The notes under the pieces were generated by a model. That model made no database searches, was not told the DNA's origin, and was given only the letters and a program-made list of their open reading frames with translations. From contig OU452205.1 of the NCBI GenBank assembly GCA_911728435.2, forward strand, positions 16,250,260 through 16,314,259: a stretch of 64,000 bases of DNA, in the 5' to 3' direction. Positions 36,901-48,222 of this stretch are shown here, in pieces (the first letter of the stretch is position 1; each line of letters opens with the position of its first letter). Both the position numbers and the translations under genes were made by a program. This DNA comes from Apoderus coryli. Taxonomy: Eukaryota > Arthropoda > Insecta > Coleoptera > Attelabidae.

Positions 36901-39900
36901 CCCTGCGACGGCCTGTAAGTGATAGTGGGTATATACGTTATATTGCCCATGTTGTTATACAACATACTCTGAAAGTCCGATATGGCAGGCTCTACAGTTT
37001 CGGAGTTATTAATTTTTCACCATCAGGAGGGTTTTGGCTGCTATCTTTTAAAGCTTTAGTACGCCCCTGCGACGGCCTGTAAGTGATAGTGAGTATATAC
37101 GTTATATTGCCCATGTTGTTATCTAACCCACTCTGAAAGCCCGATATGGCAGGCTCAATAGTTTCGGAGTTATTAATTTTTCACCATCAGGAGGGTTTTG
37201 GCTGCTATCTTTTAAAGCTTTAGTACGCCCCTGCGACGGCCTGTAAGTGATAGTGGGTATATACGTTATATTGCCCATGTTGTTATCTAACCCACTCTGA
37301 ACGCCCGATATGGCAGGCTCGATAGTTTCGGAGTTATTAATTTTTCACCATCAGGAGGGTTTTGGCTGCTATCTTTTAAAGCTTTAGTACGCCCCTGCGA
37401 CGGCCTGTAAGTGATAGTGAGTATATACGTTATATTGCCCATGTTGTTATCTAACCCACTCTGAAAGCCCGATATGGCAGGCTCAATAGTTTCGGAGTTA
37501 TTAATTTTTCACCATCAGGAGGGTTTTGGCTGCTATCTTTTAAAGCTTTAGTACGCCCCTGCGACGGCCTGTAAGTGATAGTGAGTATATACGTTATATT
37601 GCCCATGTTGTTATCTAACCTACTCTGAAAGCCCGATATGGCAGGCTAAATAGTTTCGGAGTTATTAATTTTTTACCATCAGGAGGGTTTTGGCTGCTAT
37701 CTTTTAAAGCTTTAGTACGCCCCTGCGACGGCTTGTAAGTGATAGTGGGTATATACGTTATATTGCCCATGTTGTTATCTAACACACTCTGAAAGCCCGA
37801 TATGGCAGGCTCTACAGTTTCGGAGTTATTAATTTTTCACCATCAGGAGGGTTTTGGCTGCTATCTTTTAAAGCTTTTGTACGCCCCTGCGACGTACGCC
37901 CCTGCGACGGCCTGTAAGTGATAGTGGGTATATACGTTATATTGCCCATGTTGTTATCTAACATACTCTGAAAGTCCGATATGGCAGGCTCTACAGTTTC
38001 GGAGTTATTAATTTTTCACCATCAGGAGGGTTTTGGCTGCTATCTTTTAAAGCTTTTGTAGGCCCCTGCGACGGCCTGTAAGTGATAGTGGGTATATACG
38101 TTATATTGCCCATGTTGTTATCTAACATACTCTGAAAGTCCGATATGGCAGGCTCTACAGTTTCGGAGTTATTAATTTTTCACCATCAGGAGGGTTTTGG
38201 CTGCTATCTTTTAAAGCTTTAGTACGCCCCTGCGACGGCCTATAAGTGATAGTGAGTATATACGTTATATTGCCCATGTTGTTATCTAACCCACTCTGAA
38301 AGCCCGATATGGCAGGCTCAATAGTTTCGGAGTTATTAATTTTTCACCATCAGGAGGGTTTTGGCTGCTATCTTTTAAAGCTTTAGTACGCCCCTGCGAC
38401 GGCCTGTAAGTGATAGTGAGTATATACGTTATATTGCCCATGTTGTTATCTAACATACTCTGAAAGCCCGATATGGCAGGCTCTACAGTTTCGGAGTTAT
38501 TAATTTTTCACCATCAGGAGGGTTTTGGCTGCTATCTTTTAAAGCTTTTGTACGCCCCTGCGACGGCCTGTAAGTGATAGTGAGTATGTACGTTTTATTG
38601 CCCATGTTGTTATCTAACCCACTCTGAAAGCCCGATATGGTAGGGTCAATAGTTTCGGAGTTATTAATTTTTCACCATCAGGAGGGTTTTGGCTGCTATC
38701 TTTTAAAGCTTTAGTACGCCCCTGCGACGGCCTGTAAGTGATAGTGAGTATATACGTTATATTGCCCATGTTGTTATCTAACCCACTCTGAAAGGCGGAT
38801 ATGGCAGGCTCAATAGTTTCGGAGTTATTAATTTTTCACCATCAGGAGGGTTTTGGCTGCTATCTTTTAAAGCTTTAGTACGCCCCTGCGACGGCCTGTA
38901 AGTGATAGTGAGTATATACGTGATATTGCCCATGTTGTTATCTAACCTACTCTGAAAGCCCGATATGGCAGGCTCAATAGTTTCGGAGTTATTAATTTTT
39001 CACCATCAGGAGGGTTTTGGCTGCTATCTTTTAAAGCTTTAGTACGCCCCTGCGACGGCCTGTAAGTGATAGTGAGTATATACGTTATATTGCCCATGTT
39101 GTTATCTAACCCACTCTGAAAGCCCGATATGGCAGGCTCAATAGTTTCGGAGTTATTAATTTTTCACCATCAGGAGGGTTTTGGCTGCTATCTTTTAAAG
39201 CTTTAGTACGCCCCTGCGACGGCCTGTAAGTGATAGTGAGTATATACGTTATATTGCCCATGTTGTTATCTAACATACTCTGAAAGTCCGATATGGCAGG
39301 CTCTACAGTTTCGGAGTTATTAATTTTTCACCATCAGGAGGGTTTTGGCTGCTATCTTTTAAAGCTTTAGTACGCCCCTGCGACGGCCTGTAAGTGATAG
39401 TGGTTATATACGTTATATTGCCCATGTTGTTATCTAACCCACTCTGAAAGCCCGATATGGCAGGCTCAATAGTTTCGGAGTTATTAATTTTTCACCATCA
39501 GGAGGGTTTTGGCTGCTATCTTTTAAAGCTTTAGTACGCCCCTGCGATGGCCTGTAAGTGATAGTGAGTATATACGTTATATTGCCCATGTTGTTATCTA
39601 ACATACTCTGAAAGCCCGATATGGCAGGCTCTACAGTTTCGGAGTTATTAATTTTTCACCATCAGGAGGGTTTTGGCTGCTATCTTTTAAAGCTTTTGTA
39701 CGCCCCTGCGACGGCCTGTAAGTGATAGTGGGTATATACGTTATATTGCCCATGTTGTTATCTAACATACTCTGAAAGTCCGATTGGCAGGCTCTACAGT
39801 TTCGGAGTTATTAATTTTTCGCCATCAGGAGGGTTTTGGCTGCTATCTTTTAAAGCTTTAGTACGCCCCTGCGACGGCCTGTAAGTGATAGTGAGTATAT

Positions 39901-42900
39901 ACGTTATATTGCCCATGTTGTTATCTAACCCACTCTGAAAGCCCGATATGGCAGGCTCAATAGTTTCGGAGTTATTAATTTTTCACCATCAGGAGGGTTT
40001 TGGCTGCTATCTTTTAAAGCTTTAGTACGCCCCTGCGACGGCCTGTAAGTGATAGTGAGTATGTACGTTTTATTGCACATGTTGTTATCTAACATACTCT
40101 GAAAGTCCGATATGGCAGGCTCTACAGTTTCGGAGTTATTAATTTTTCACCATCAGGAGGGTTTTGGCTGCTATCTTTTAAAGCTTTAGTACGCCCCTGC
40201 GACGGCCTGTAAGTGATAGTGGGTATATACGTTATATTGCCCATGTTGTTATCTAACATACTCTGAAAGTCCGATATGGCAGGCTCTACAGTTTCGGAGT
40301 TATTAATTTTTCACCATCAGGAGGGTTTTGGCTGCTATCTTTTAAAGCTTTAGTACGCCCCTGCGACGGCCTGTAAGTGATAGTGGTTATATACGTTATA
40401 TTGCCCATGTTGTTATCTAACCCACTCTGAAAGCCCGATATGGCAGGCTCAATAGTTTCGGAGTTATTAATTTTTCACCATCAGGAGGGTTTTGGCTGCT
40501 ATCTTTTAAAGCTTTAGTACGCCCCTGCGATGGCCTGTAAGTGATAGTGAGTATATACGTTATATTGCCCATGTTGTTATCTAACATACTCTGAAAGCCC
40601 GATATGGCAGGCTCTACAGTTTCGGAGTTATTAATTTTTCACCATCAGGAGGGTTTTGGCTGCTATCTTTTAAAGCTTTTGTACGCCCCTGCGACGGCCT
40701 GTAAGTGATAGTGGGTATATACGTTATATTGCCCATGTTGTTATCTAACATACTCTGAAAGTCCGATTGGCAGGCTCTACAGTTTCGGAGTTATTAATTT
40801 TTCACCATCAGGAGGGTTTTGGCTGCTATCTTTTAAAGCTTTAGTACGCCCCTGCGACGGCCTGTAAGTGATAGTGAGTATATACGTTATATTGCCCATG
40901 TTGTTATCTAACCCACTCTGAAAGCCCGATATGGCAGGCTCAATAGTTTCGGAGTTATTAATTTTTCACCATCAGGAGGGTTTTGGCTGCTATCTTTTAA
41001 AGCTTTAGTACGCCCCTGCGACGGCCTGTAAGTGATAGTGAGTATGTACGTTTTATTGCACATGTTGTTATCTAACATACTCTGAAAGTCCGATATGGCA
41101 GGCTCTACAGTTTCGGAGTTATTAATTTTTCACCATCAGGAGGGTTTTGGCTGCTATCTTTTAAAGCTTTAGTACGCCCCTGCGACGGCCTGTAAGTGAT
41201 AGTGGGTATATACGTTATATTGCCCATGTTGTTATCTAACATACTCTGAAAGTCCGATATGGCAGGCTCTACAGTTTCGGAGTTATTAATTTTTCACCAT
41301 CAGGAGGGTTTTGGCTGCTATCTTTTAAAGCTTTAGTACGCCCCTGCGACGGCCTGTAAGTGATAGTGAGTATGTACGTTTTATTGCATATGTTGTTATC
41401 TAACCCACTCTGAATGCCCGATATGGCAGGGTCAATAGTTTCGGAGTTATTAATTTTTCACCATCAGGAGGGTTTTGGCTGCTATCTTTTAAAGGTTTAG
41501 TACGCCCCTGCGACGGCCTGTAAGTAATAGTGAGTATATACGTTATATTGCCCATGTTGTTATCTAACCCACTCTGAAAGCCCGATATGGCAGGCTCAAT
41601 AGTTTCGGAGTTATTAATTTTTCACCATCAGGAGGGTTTTGGCTGCTATCTTTTAAAGCTTTAGTACGCCCCTGCGACGGCCTGTAAGTGATAGTGAGTA
41701 TATATGTTATATTGCCCATGTTGTTATCTAACATACTCTGAAAGTCCGATATGGCAGGCTCTACAGTTTCGGAGTTATTAATTTTTCACCATCAGGAGGG
41801 TTTTGGCTGCTATCTTTTAAAGCTTTAGTACGCCCCTGCGACGGCCTGTAAGTGATAGTGGTTATATACGTTATATTGCCCATGTTGTTATCTAACCCAC
41901 TCTGAAAGCCCGATATGGCAGGCTCAATAGTTTCGGAGTTATTAATTTTTCACCATCAGGAGGGTTTTGGCTGCTATCTTTTAAAGCTTTAGTACGCCCC
42001 TGCGATGGCCTGTAAGTGATAGTGAGTATATACGTTATATTGCCCATGTTGTTATCTAACATACTCTGAAAGCCCGATATGGCAGGCTCTACAGTTTCGG
42101 AGTTATTAATTTTTCACCATCAGGAGGGTTTTGGCTGCTATCTTTTAAAGCTTTAGTACGCCCCTGCGACGGCCTGTAAGTGATAGTGGGTATATACGTT
42201 ATATTGCCCATGTTGTTATCTAACATACTCTGAAAGTCCGATTGGCAGGCTCTACAGTTTCGGAGTTATTAATTTTTCACCATCAGGAGGGTTTTGGCTG
42301 CTATCTTTTAAAGCTTTAGTACGCCCCTGCGACGGCCTGTAAGTGATAGTGAGTATATACGTTATATTGCCCATGTTGTTATCTAACCCACTCTGAAAGC
42401 CCGATATGGCAGGCTCAATAGTTTCGGAGTTATTAATTTTGCACCATCAGGAGGGTTTTGGCTGCTATCTTTTAAAGCTTTAGTACGCCCCTGCGACGGC
42501 CTGTAAGTGATAGTGAGTATGTACGTTTTATTGCACATGTTGTTATCTAACATACTCTGAAAGTCCGATATGGCAGGCTCTACAGTTTCGGAGTTATTAA
42601 TTTTTCACCATCAGGAGGGTTTTGGCTGCTATCTTTTAAAGCTTTAGTACGCCCCTGCGACGACCTGTAAGTGATAGTGGGTATATACGTTATATTGCCC
42701 ATGTTGTTATCTAACATACTCTGAAAGTCCGATATGGCAGGCTCTACAGTTTCGGAGTTATTAATTTTTCACCATCAGGAGGGTTTTGGCTGCTATCTTT
42801 TAAAGCTTTAGTACGCCCCTGCGACGGCCTGTAAGTGATAGTGAGTATATACGTTATATTGCCCATGTTGTTATCTAACCCACTCTGAATGCCCGATATG

Positions 42901-43130
42901 GCAGGCTCAATAGTTTCGGAGTAATTAATTTTTCACCATCAGGAGGGTTTTGGCTGCAATCTTTTAAAGCTTTAGTACGCCCCTGCGACGGCCTGTAAGT
43001 GATAATGAGTATATACGTTATATTGCCCATGTTGTTATCTAACACACTCTGAATGCCCGATATGGCAGGGTCAATAGTTTCGGAGTTATTAAGTTTTCCC
43101 CACTAGGACGGTTTTGGCTGCTATCTTTTA
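30947..43130 (-). repeat. right arm tandem array, 164-bp monomer, about 74 copies
   Basis: Inverted counterpart of the left array with the same 164-bp monomer; markers recur at 820, 1,148 and 1,476 bp, all multiples of 164. Its order of variants differs from the left arm and it is about 1.4 kb longer. The innermost monomer (30,947-31,100) is decayed and has an internal deletion. One unit carries a 15-bp duplication (GTACGCCCCTGCGAC) near 34,261, repeated at 37,883. Small open frames are chance products. Confidence 0.95.
33333..40577 (-). repeat. about 3.62-kb segmental duplication within the right array
   Basis: Rare variants recur exactly 3,622 bp apart: TTATACAAC (33,333 and 36,955), the 15-bp insertion (34,261 and 37,883), GATTGGCAGG (36,161 and 39,783) and the GTGGTTATATACG variant (35,781 and 39,403). 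About 22 monomers were therefore copied as a block. The outer limits are approximate. Confidence 0.85.
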
Positions 43131-43495
43131 ACGCCCTATTACGTCACTTCCACTAATTTTTAGTTAAATTATTGTACTAATGCAAATGGGTACGTAATTT
43201 GTTACCCAATACTGTTTTGCTTAAATTAAAATATATTTTTTCACCATCCACCTTCAAACTGTCTTTTGGTCCAATATTTTGCAAAATATTAACTTCATTA
43301 TTAATTTTATGAATTATTTTTTAAATAAGTTATTTGTCTGTAAATTATATGTTTATTACCACGTGGCAAGTTGTTCGTGCCCGTCATGAGTGCTGGCTCG
43401 ATACGATGTGCGCGCGCATATAGTGCGAGGCTACTGGCGTTCGTGCTTGTTCGGATATTTTGGCTGCTATCTTTAGCTGCTATTTTCACACCGGT
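43131..43495 (-). repeat. right outer tip of the foldback element
   Basis: Reverse complement of 10,812-11,176 with very few differences, ending CACACCGGT at 43,495 and followed by the target duplication. A 67-codon minus-strand frame here mirrors the one in the left tip and is not considered a gene. Confidence 0.9.
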
Positions 43496-43504
43496 CCTCA
43501 TATC
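43496..43504. repeat. 9-bp target-site duplication, right
   Basis: CCTCATATC, identical to 10,803-10,811. Confidence 0.93.
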
Positions 43505-44711
43505 TAGCACTATACAGAGATATAATATCTACAATTCGAATTAGTCACTCACAACTCAGCTACGATTATAACAACCATTCCATTTATAATATAAATCACC
43601 ATAATGTACAACTAGTTCTATTTTGCACAAAGCAAACATGTCCATATGGCTAAACAGCTATGTTAAAAGAATATTTGTGAGCTCAACTATTAAATATTGA
43701 CTCGAATACGGGTTTCTTTCAACAACACAGTCCCATGCTGTTACGTATAAATTTTTCAAAACATTTGTTTCTTTATTGTAAATATTCTGTAGAATTGGTA
43801 TGATGTAAATGGGTGGGTAAATTGTGTTTTAATATTTAATAGAACTGACATTTCTACTTACTGCAGCATTTATTCATGTTGATAACTAAGCGGTTATTGA
43901 TAGAATTGGCACTTAACTGTATTATATCGTAAAATAGTCTCTTGTAATTCACTGAAGCTTGTACCACTATAAATATGCTGCAGGAGGTTTTCCAAAACCA
44001 ATTTAGTCCTTGGGGTAAATTCATATTCTGTCAGCTGTGTCCTTTGTGTTTCTTGATGTTAAATCTGATGGTACGATGCTTGCCTTGACTCCTAAAATAT
44101 TCATTGGAACCTTAACTATGTTGTCGATAATTTTAATAATATATTTTCTTACTTTCGTTTATTATTTTGGATGATAGAAGTTACCATTCAAATACCTTTA
44201 TTTTCTGTTAACTATAGTGGCTTTAATTGTACGTTTTTGTGGTTCAGGCTTATTTCTCCTAACATTCACTTGATTCTTATTTGATCTAGTATCATCTTTT
44301 AGTCTTTTTTTCCAGTATCCAACTTAGAAAATGACTAAAAATTTGAAATTGTAAGAAGTAAACAAACCCACTGTATGCCGACACCAGTGCATAAAATGTA
44401 AGGTTAGGTTGATGCCGGTAGGATATGATGCGCTATTATATAAGGAAGCTTTACGTGCACAGTTTCCCAGTCGGAAACCTGTAAGGTGCTGCCCTCTATT
44501 CCAAAATTTTTACCGTTTTTTCAAAAGGGACTTCAGTGAATTGAAGAGAGGTTCGGTTTTTTATAGTTTTCGATGTTGGGCTTGGGAGCGAAAAATATTG
44601 TTCGCCATTATTGGCTCTAACTTCGACGATCGTGATTAAAAAAAAATTATATTGTATTATAATTTTCCATAGTTTTTGGCAGTAAATTCGGTCGTCTATA
44701 GTAAGTTGAAA
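43505..44711. other. gene-free DNA
   Basis: No recognisable gene. About 44,409-44,640 has overlapping open frames on both strands without family signatures; it may be part of the eroded repeat that continues at 44,712. Confidence 0.5.
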
Positions 44712-44951
44712 TTTTCGGTTTATTCTGTTCAATATAATCCTGGAAGATATTGTGCAAATTTGTCTACGTTTTACTGAACGTGTTCTGGAGAATTTCATTT
44801 CTGCTGAGCAGGATACGGTGACCTTTAATGTTCACGCTCCAATTTTCCACGGAATCATAAACCCTCCATGAGGTATGTAGGCTTGCCGTCAGGTTTTGTT
44901 TTCTGTTATCTAAAGAGTTCAATTATTTTAGGGTTTTTATTGATGGTGTTT
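44712..44951 (+). repeat. dispersed repeat, source-type copy
   Basis: About 240 bp nearly identical to 50,331-50,567, same orientation. Both copies keep a plus-strand frame of about 45 codons open to the same TGA with one amino-acid difference; I do not recognise the product. Unlike the second copy, this one has no evident flanking duplication and seems to belong to a larger unit. Confidence 0.75.
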
Positions 44952-45659
44952 TCTTGTTGAACTTGTACTGATCAACCCTGTGGCTGCGGTGATTTGTATA
45001 GCCAAATCCATTCACGAGTACGAAGGCTGGTCGGTAAGTGCGTTCCATTTTGTTCTTACAACTGCAAATGATTTCTTTTTCCAGCTACGTGGTGTAAATA
45101 GAACTGTCAAGTGCTATTTACCTGGTGTTTTTTTTATTCTTAATTTTTCTTTCATAACTTTAATTACATAGTTTTAATACGGAAGCAATTTTGAGTAATA
45201 ATTTTGTGATTGTCGAAAGAAAAGTATGCGATATACTTACGATATGATATAATATCTAAATATATTAGGGAAAAAAAATAAATAATAATAATTATATATA
45301 TTATTATTATTATTAGTAGGAAAACATGTATCAGCATTTTTGTATATATTTTCATTACTTTAATTTGAGTAAATGTTTCTCTTTCTTTCTTGAAAATTAC
45401 AATTCAATTAATATAGTTCATATTCTAAATTTAGCGCCTTGCGGTTTTTTTTATTATTACTTTATTAATGTTCGAACTAATTTTTTTTGGGGTTTAAGTC
45501 AGAGGCAACCGGAAACCACTGGTGTTTCATAGTTTTTCATTGGTTGCAGTCTGTTGTGGGTATAGCGACGTAAAACTATCTGTATTTACTTAACAGACTG
45601 GTGTATGGGTTCCGGTGAAACTTGACTAGCCTAAACGGTAAAGTTGCGTTACATATAAA

Positions 45660-45875
45660 AAGGGCGTTACATGCATCGAATTGTTGTAAGAAAATTATTT
45701 TCCTGCTCACGTGATTTGCACAATCAGAAATGTTAAGCTGGCCGCCAAGATCTTGTGATCTGTCACTTTTAGACATTTTCTCCTTGGGGCTAAATAAAGG
45801 ATCATGTCTACGAAATTAAACCACGATTGATTGGTTCACTTAAGAAGAACACATCACACGCACTATTCGAAATTT
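45660..45875 (+). pseudogene. mariner-like transposase C-terminal remnant
   Basis: Reading across frames gives a GVTCIELL block (decayed second-Asp region), then LSWPPRSCDL and a DIFSLG stretch, corresponding to the third catalytic region, followed by TIDWF and EEHITRTIRN, the usual C-terminal helix. Several frameshifts and stops. No termini found. Confidence 0.6.
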
Positions 45876-45931
45876 ATTTGTATTGTAATTAAAATTATAG
45901 CAAAACGTTCTGCATACGTGGGCGTAATTAA

Positions 45932-46554
45932 CCCTGCAGCACTCGCGCTATGAGCATTTCTCTCACGCTTCGCCTAAAATCGCAAGATTTCACGATATAG
46001 ACACTGGATGAGCCTACCTCGCTCTCTAGCTAACTTTGTGTTCACGTTGCGCCCCGTGATTGGTTAAATTCAAAATTTAGTACACTGTGTTCTGCGATAT
46101 AATATGAAGTTGTGGATCAAGTGCAGGTTTGTGAGTGATTCTCTCATTGCGCGAGTTCTGGCGTTTGTATTTTCAAAATAAAGACAATAAAGAAATTATT
46201 GAAGATCGTCAAATGTTTCCGAGGATGAAAGCAGTTGATGAAACCACACTTAGGATACCGAGCTTCAGTAATATGCCATTCAACAGAAGACAGCGAAGTA
46301 GAGAACTGGTAGGCATTCCTGAACCCGAACGTGTAACGGCAAAAGTCAAGCTGGATTTTGTGGATTTTGCCCAAGAAGAAAAAACCAAAACTCAAAAAAA
46401 AAAAAAAAGCTGCAGCACTTCATTAAAAATGATGCGTAATTATTTGAGTTTAATGTTGTCTCGTCACAATAAAAAAAATACACAATAATAAATAGTGAGA
46501 GAAATGCTCACGCGCGAGTTCGGCCGTAATTTTCTTAGCGCGAGTTCTCTAGGG
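45932..46554. mobile_element. piggyBac-like non-autonomous element
   Basis: 623 bp bounded by TTAA on both sides (45,928-45,931 and 46,555-46,558), the strict piggyBac target. The inverted tips are CCCTGCAGCACTCGCGCTA and CCCTAGAGAACTCGCGCTA; the CCCTAGA-type start is typical. A subterminal GAGCATTTCTCTCAC is also inverted between the ends. It is too short for a full transposase of about 600 residues. Confidence 0.75.
46135..46488 (+). CDS. 117-codon frame inside the piggyBac-like element, unknown product
   Basis: Open from 46,135 to 46,488. Internal ATGs are available at codons 23 and 26. The product is charged, with an acidic centre and a Lys-rich run encoded by a poly-A tract. I recognise no piggyBac catalytic motif (DDBD) or Cys-rich C-terminal finger. 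It may be an eroded internal piece of the parental transposase, captured sequence or chance. Confidence 0.3.
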   Translation: MILSLREFWRLYFQNKDNKEIIEDRQMFPRMKAVDETTLRIPSFSNMPFNRRQRSRELVGIPEPERVTAKVKLDFVDFAQEEKTKTQKKKKSCSTSLKMMRNYLSLMLSRHNKKNTQ

Positions 46555-46558
46555 TTAA

Positions 46559-47819
46559 GCTTGCAAATAATTATGCATGTCGTAAGGTTTCCAATGCAAA
46601 AAGCAATACTTTGATTCTCCAGTCAAACCTTCCATATATAAATAGCTAATATTAAAAGAAAAGCTGACATTTTATGTTTGTCTCAGTAGTACTGGATTTC
46701 GCCTTTAAACACAACTTTTTGTAATAAAATATTATTGTGTATAAAATAAGCAGTATTGCAGCAATCTGATCAAGCTTGAACTCATCTGGCTCACTCTTAT
46801 TGCTTGAAAAGACGAAAACGTCTGAATAACCATTTCATTTCCGTCAGTAATCACGAAAATGCAATCGCTCATATATTAAGTTTGATTTAGACCTAAGTTC
46901 GTGAAATAAAATATTATTCAGAAAAACTGGAGAATAATCCAATTATCTTTCCAATATTCAACACTTTATCCATAATGTTCCAAGTCGATTAATGTGTGTA
47001 ATATGTATTGATAAAATACCTGAACTATAAAGATTGCTTTTCCAAATAACTCGAAACCATTGCTTTTTATTAATAATGATGTAGCATTAAAAAAGCTCTA
47101 ACTCACTGACTTATGTATTCTTATTATTACAGCTATTGGGTCAACATGTATTAAGCTGTCAACTGCAGCAGTGAATTAAGCGTACTTTCTCTTTTTTTTC
47201 GATCCTTATTTAATGGTGGAATGACTATTTTTGGGATTGAAAAAAAAAATGACAAAAACTAGCACTCACATTACAGCCTCCAAGCATTAATGTTGTCTCT
47301 AAAGCTTAATGCGAGCGCACATCAACGATGGCATAAATTCTATGGAAAGCACTTACAGAAAAAATTGTTCGATATAGCTTTCTCGTATACTTTAAAATCT
47401 GTGAATTTTACTATCAGTTAACAACACAGCGTCTATATGTATATAGAAGACTTGAGTATAGATACTTCACTTTATTCCGTGACACAATGACTACGGTAAT
47501 AAAATCTTCGAATGTTTTATTGAACAAACCACAGTAGTATCGAAAAGTGGCGTTAGGGTTGTTTTAAATTTGAAATTATAATCAACGTCGACAAAATTTT
47601 AACCAACGCGCAATAATGTATTTGACACAAAAGGCTGACTAAATACTATCGACAAGGCAGGTATTGCGAAATTTGATTGCATTACCAATTAAAGGCACTC
47701 CCGACATGTTTAAAACGCAATTTAAAATTGAGTTATTAATTCACACGAATAAGAAGCCGTTATTGTTTTTAGCTAATTTTTGTTACTACTAGTCCCCCAA
47801 TTATAAATACCATATCTTA
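46559..47819. other. gene-free AT-rich DNA
   Basis: Nothing recognised on either strand. Confidence 0.55.
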
Positions 47820-48222
47820 CCATAAATGTGAGGTGAGTGTAACAAAAAAATTCAAATACTCAAGTCTTACTGTCTATCTATGCCCTCTGAAAAAATTATA
47901 TCAGATTTTTGAAAAATCATATACAGGGTGAAGTGTTGAATATGAAAAAGTCCCACAAGTTTTCTCGAAGACGGACCTGGAGTGTTTCAACTCTGAATAT
48001 GTCAGTTAGTTGCCAGACACCAATACACACTTTTATAAAAAAATGAGATAAATCGACTTAATCATTGAAAGGATATGACGAAACATTGATTTGATGAAGA
48101 TCCATAATTCACCCCGTATATTAATAATCAAAACAAGGCGACATTTTTTAATGGTCATTTGATAATCCCCTAACGTGCCTCTACTTATGGTAGAAGTATG
48201 TACAGTTTCTCGTGACTCACCC
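47820..48222. mobile_element. mariner-type non-autonomous fragment, copy 1
   Basis: Shares almost its whole length with 54,285-54,676: GTGAGGTGAGTGTAACAAAA, then TACAGGGTGAAGTGTTGAAT, an internal ATAATTCACC, and the right end CGTGACTCACCCTGTA. No coding capacity. It seems to be a composite of two TACAGGGTG-type ends rather than one simple MITE. Confidence 0.6.

Larger units (their letters stand above)
10812..43495 (+). mobile_element. giant foldback Mutator-like transposon (FB/NOF-like)
   Basis: A 32,684-bp element delimited by a perfect 9-bp target duplication and by ACCGGTGTG inverted tips. From the outside in, each arm has a ~365-bp unique tip and a 164-bp-monomer tandem array (11,177-21,985 and, inverted, 30,947-43,130). 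The ~9-kb core encodes a Mutator-like transposase fused to PHD, YqaJ nuclease and Ulp1 protease domains. Drosophila FB elements have inverted arms built of tandem subrepeats, and the associated NOF protein is classed with Mutator-like transposases; this element matches that plan. Arms of 11-12 kb and the nuclease/protease fusion are well beyond what I know for FB/NOF. The near-identical tips and intact duplication point to recent insertion. Boundaries are certain; the subfamily name is inference. Confidence 0.92.

Noticed and set aside
11177..43130. CRISPR-like regular repeats
   Set aside because: The arrays are continuous tandem monomers without unique spacers, in a eukaryotic transposon.
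10812..43495. Polinton/Maverick or Galileo (P-type foldback) identity
   Set aside because: No DNA polymerase B, integrase, ATPase or capsid genes, and the target duplication is 9 bp with a Mutator-type C2H core, not the 6 bp of Polintons or a P-type transposase.
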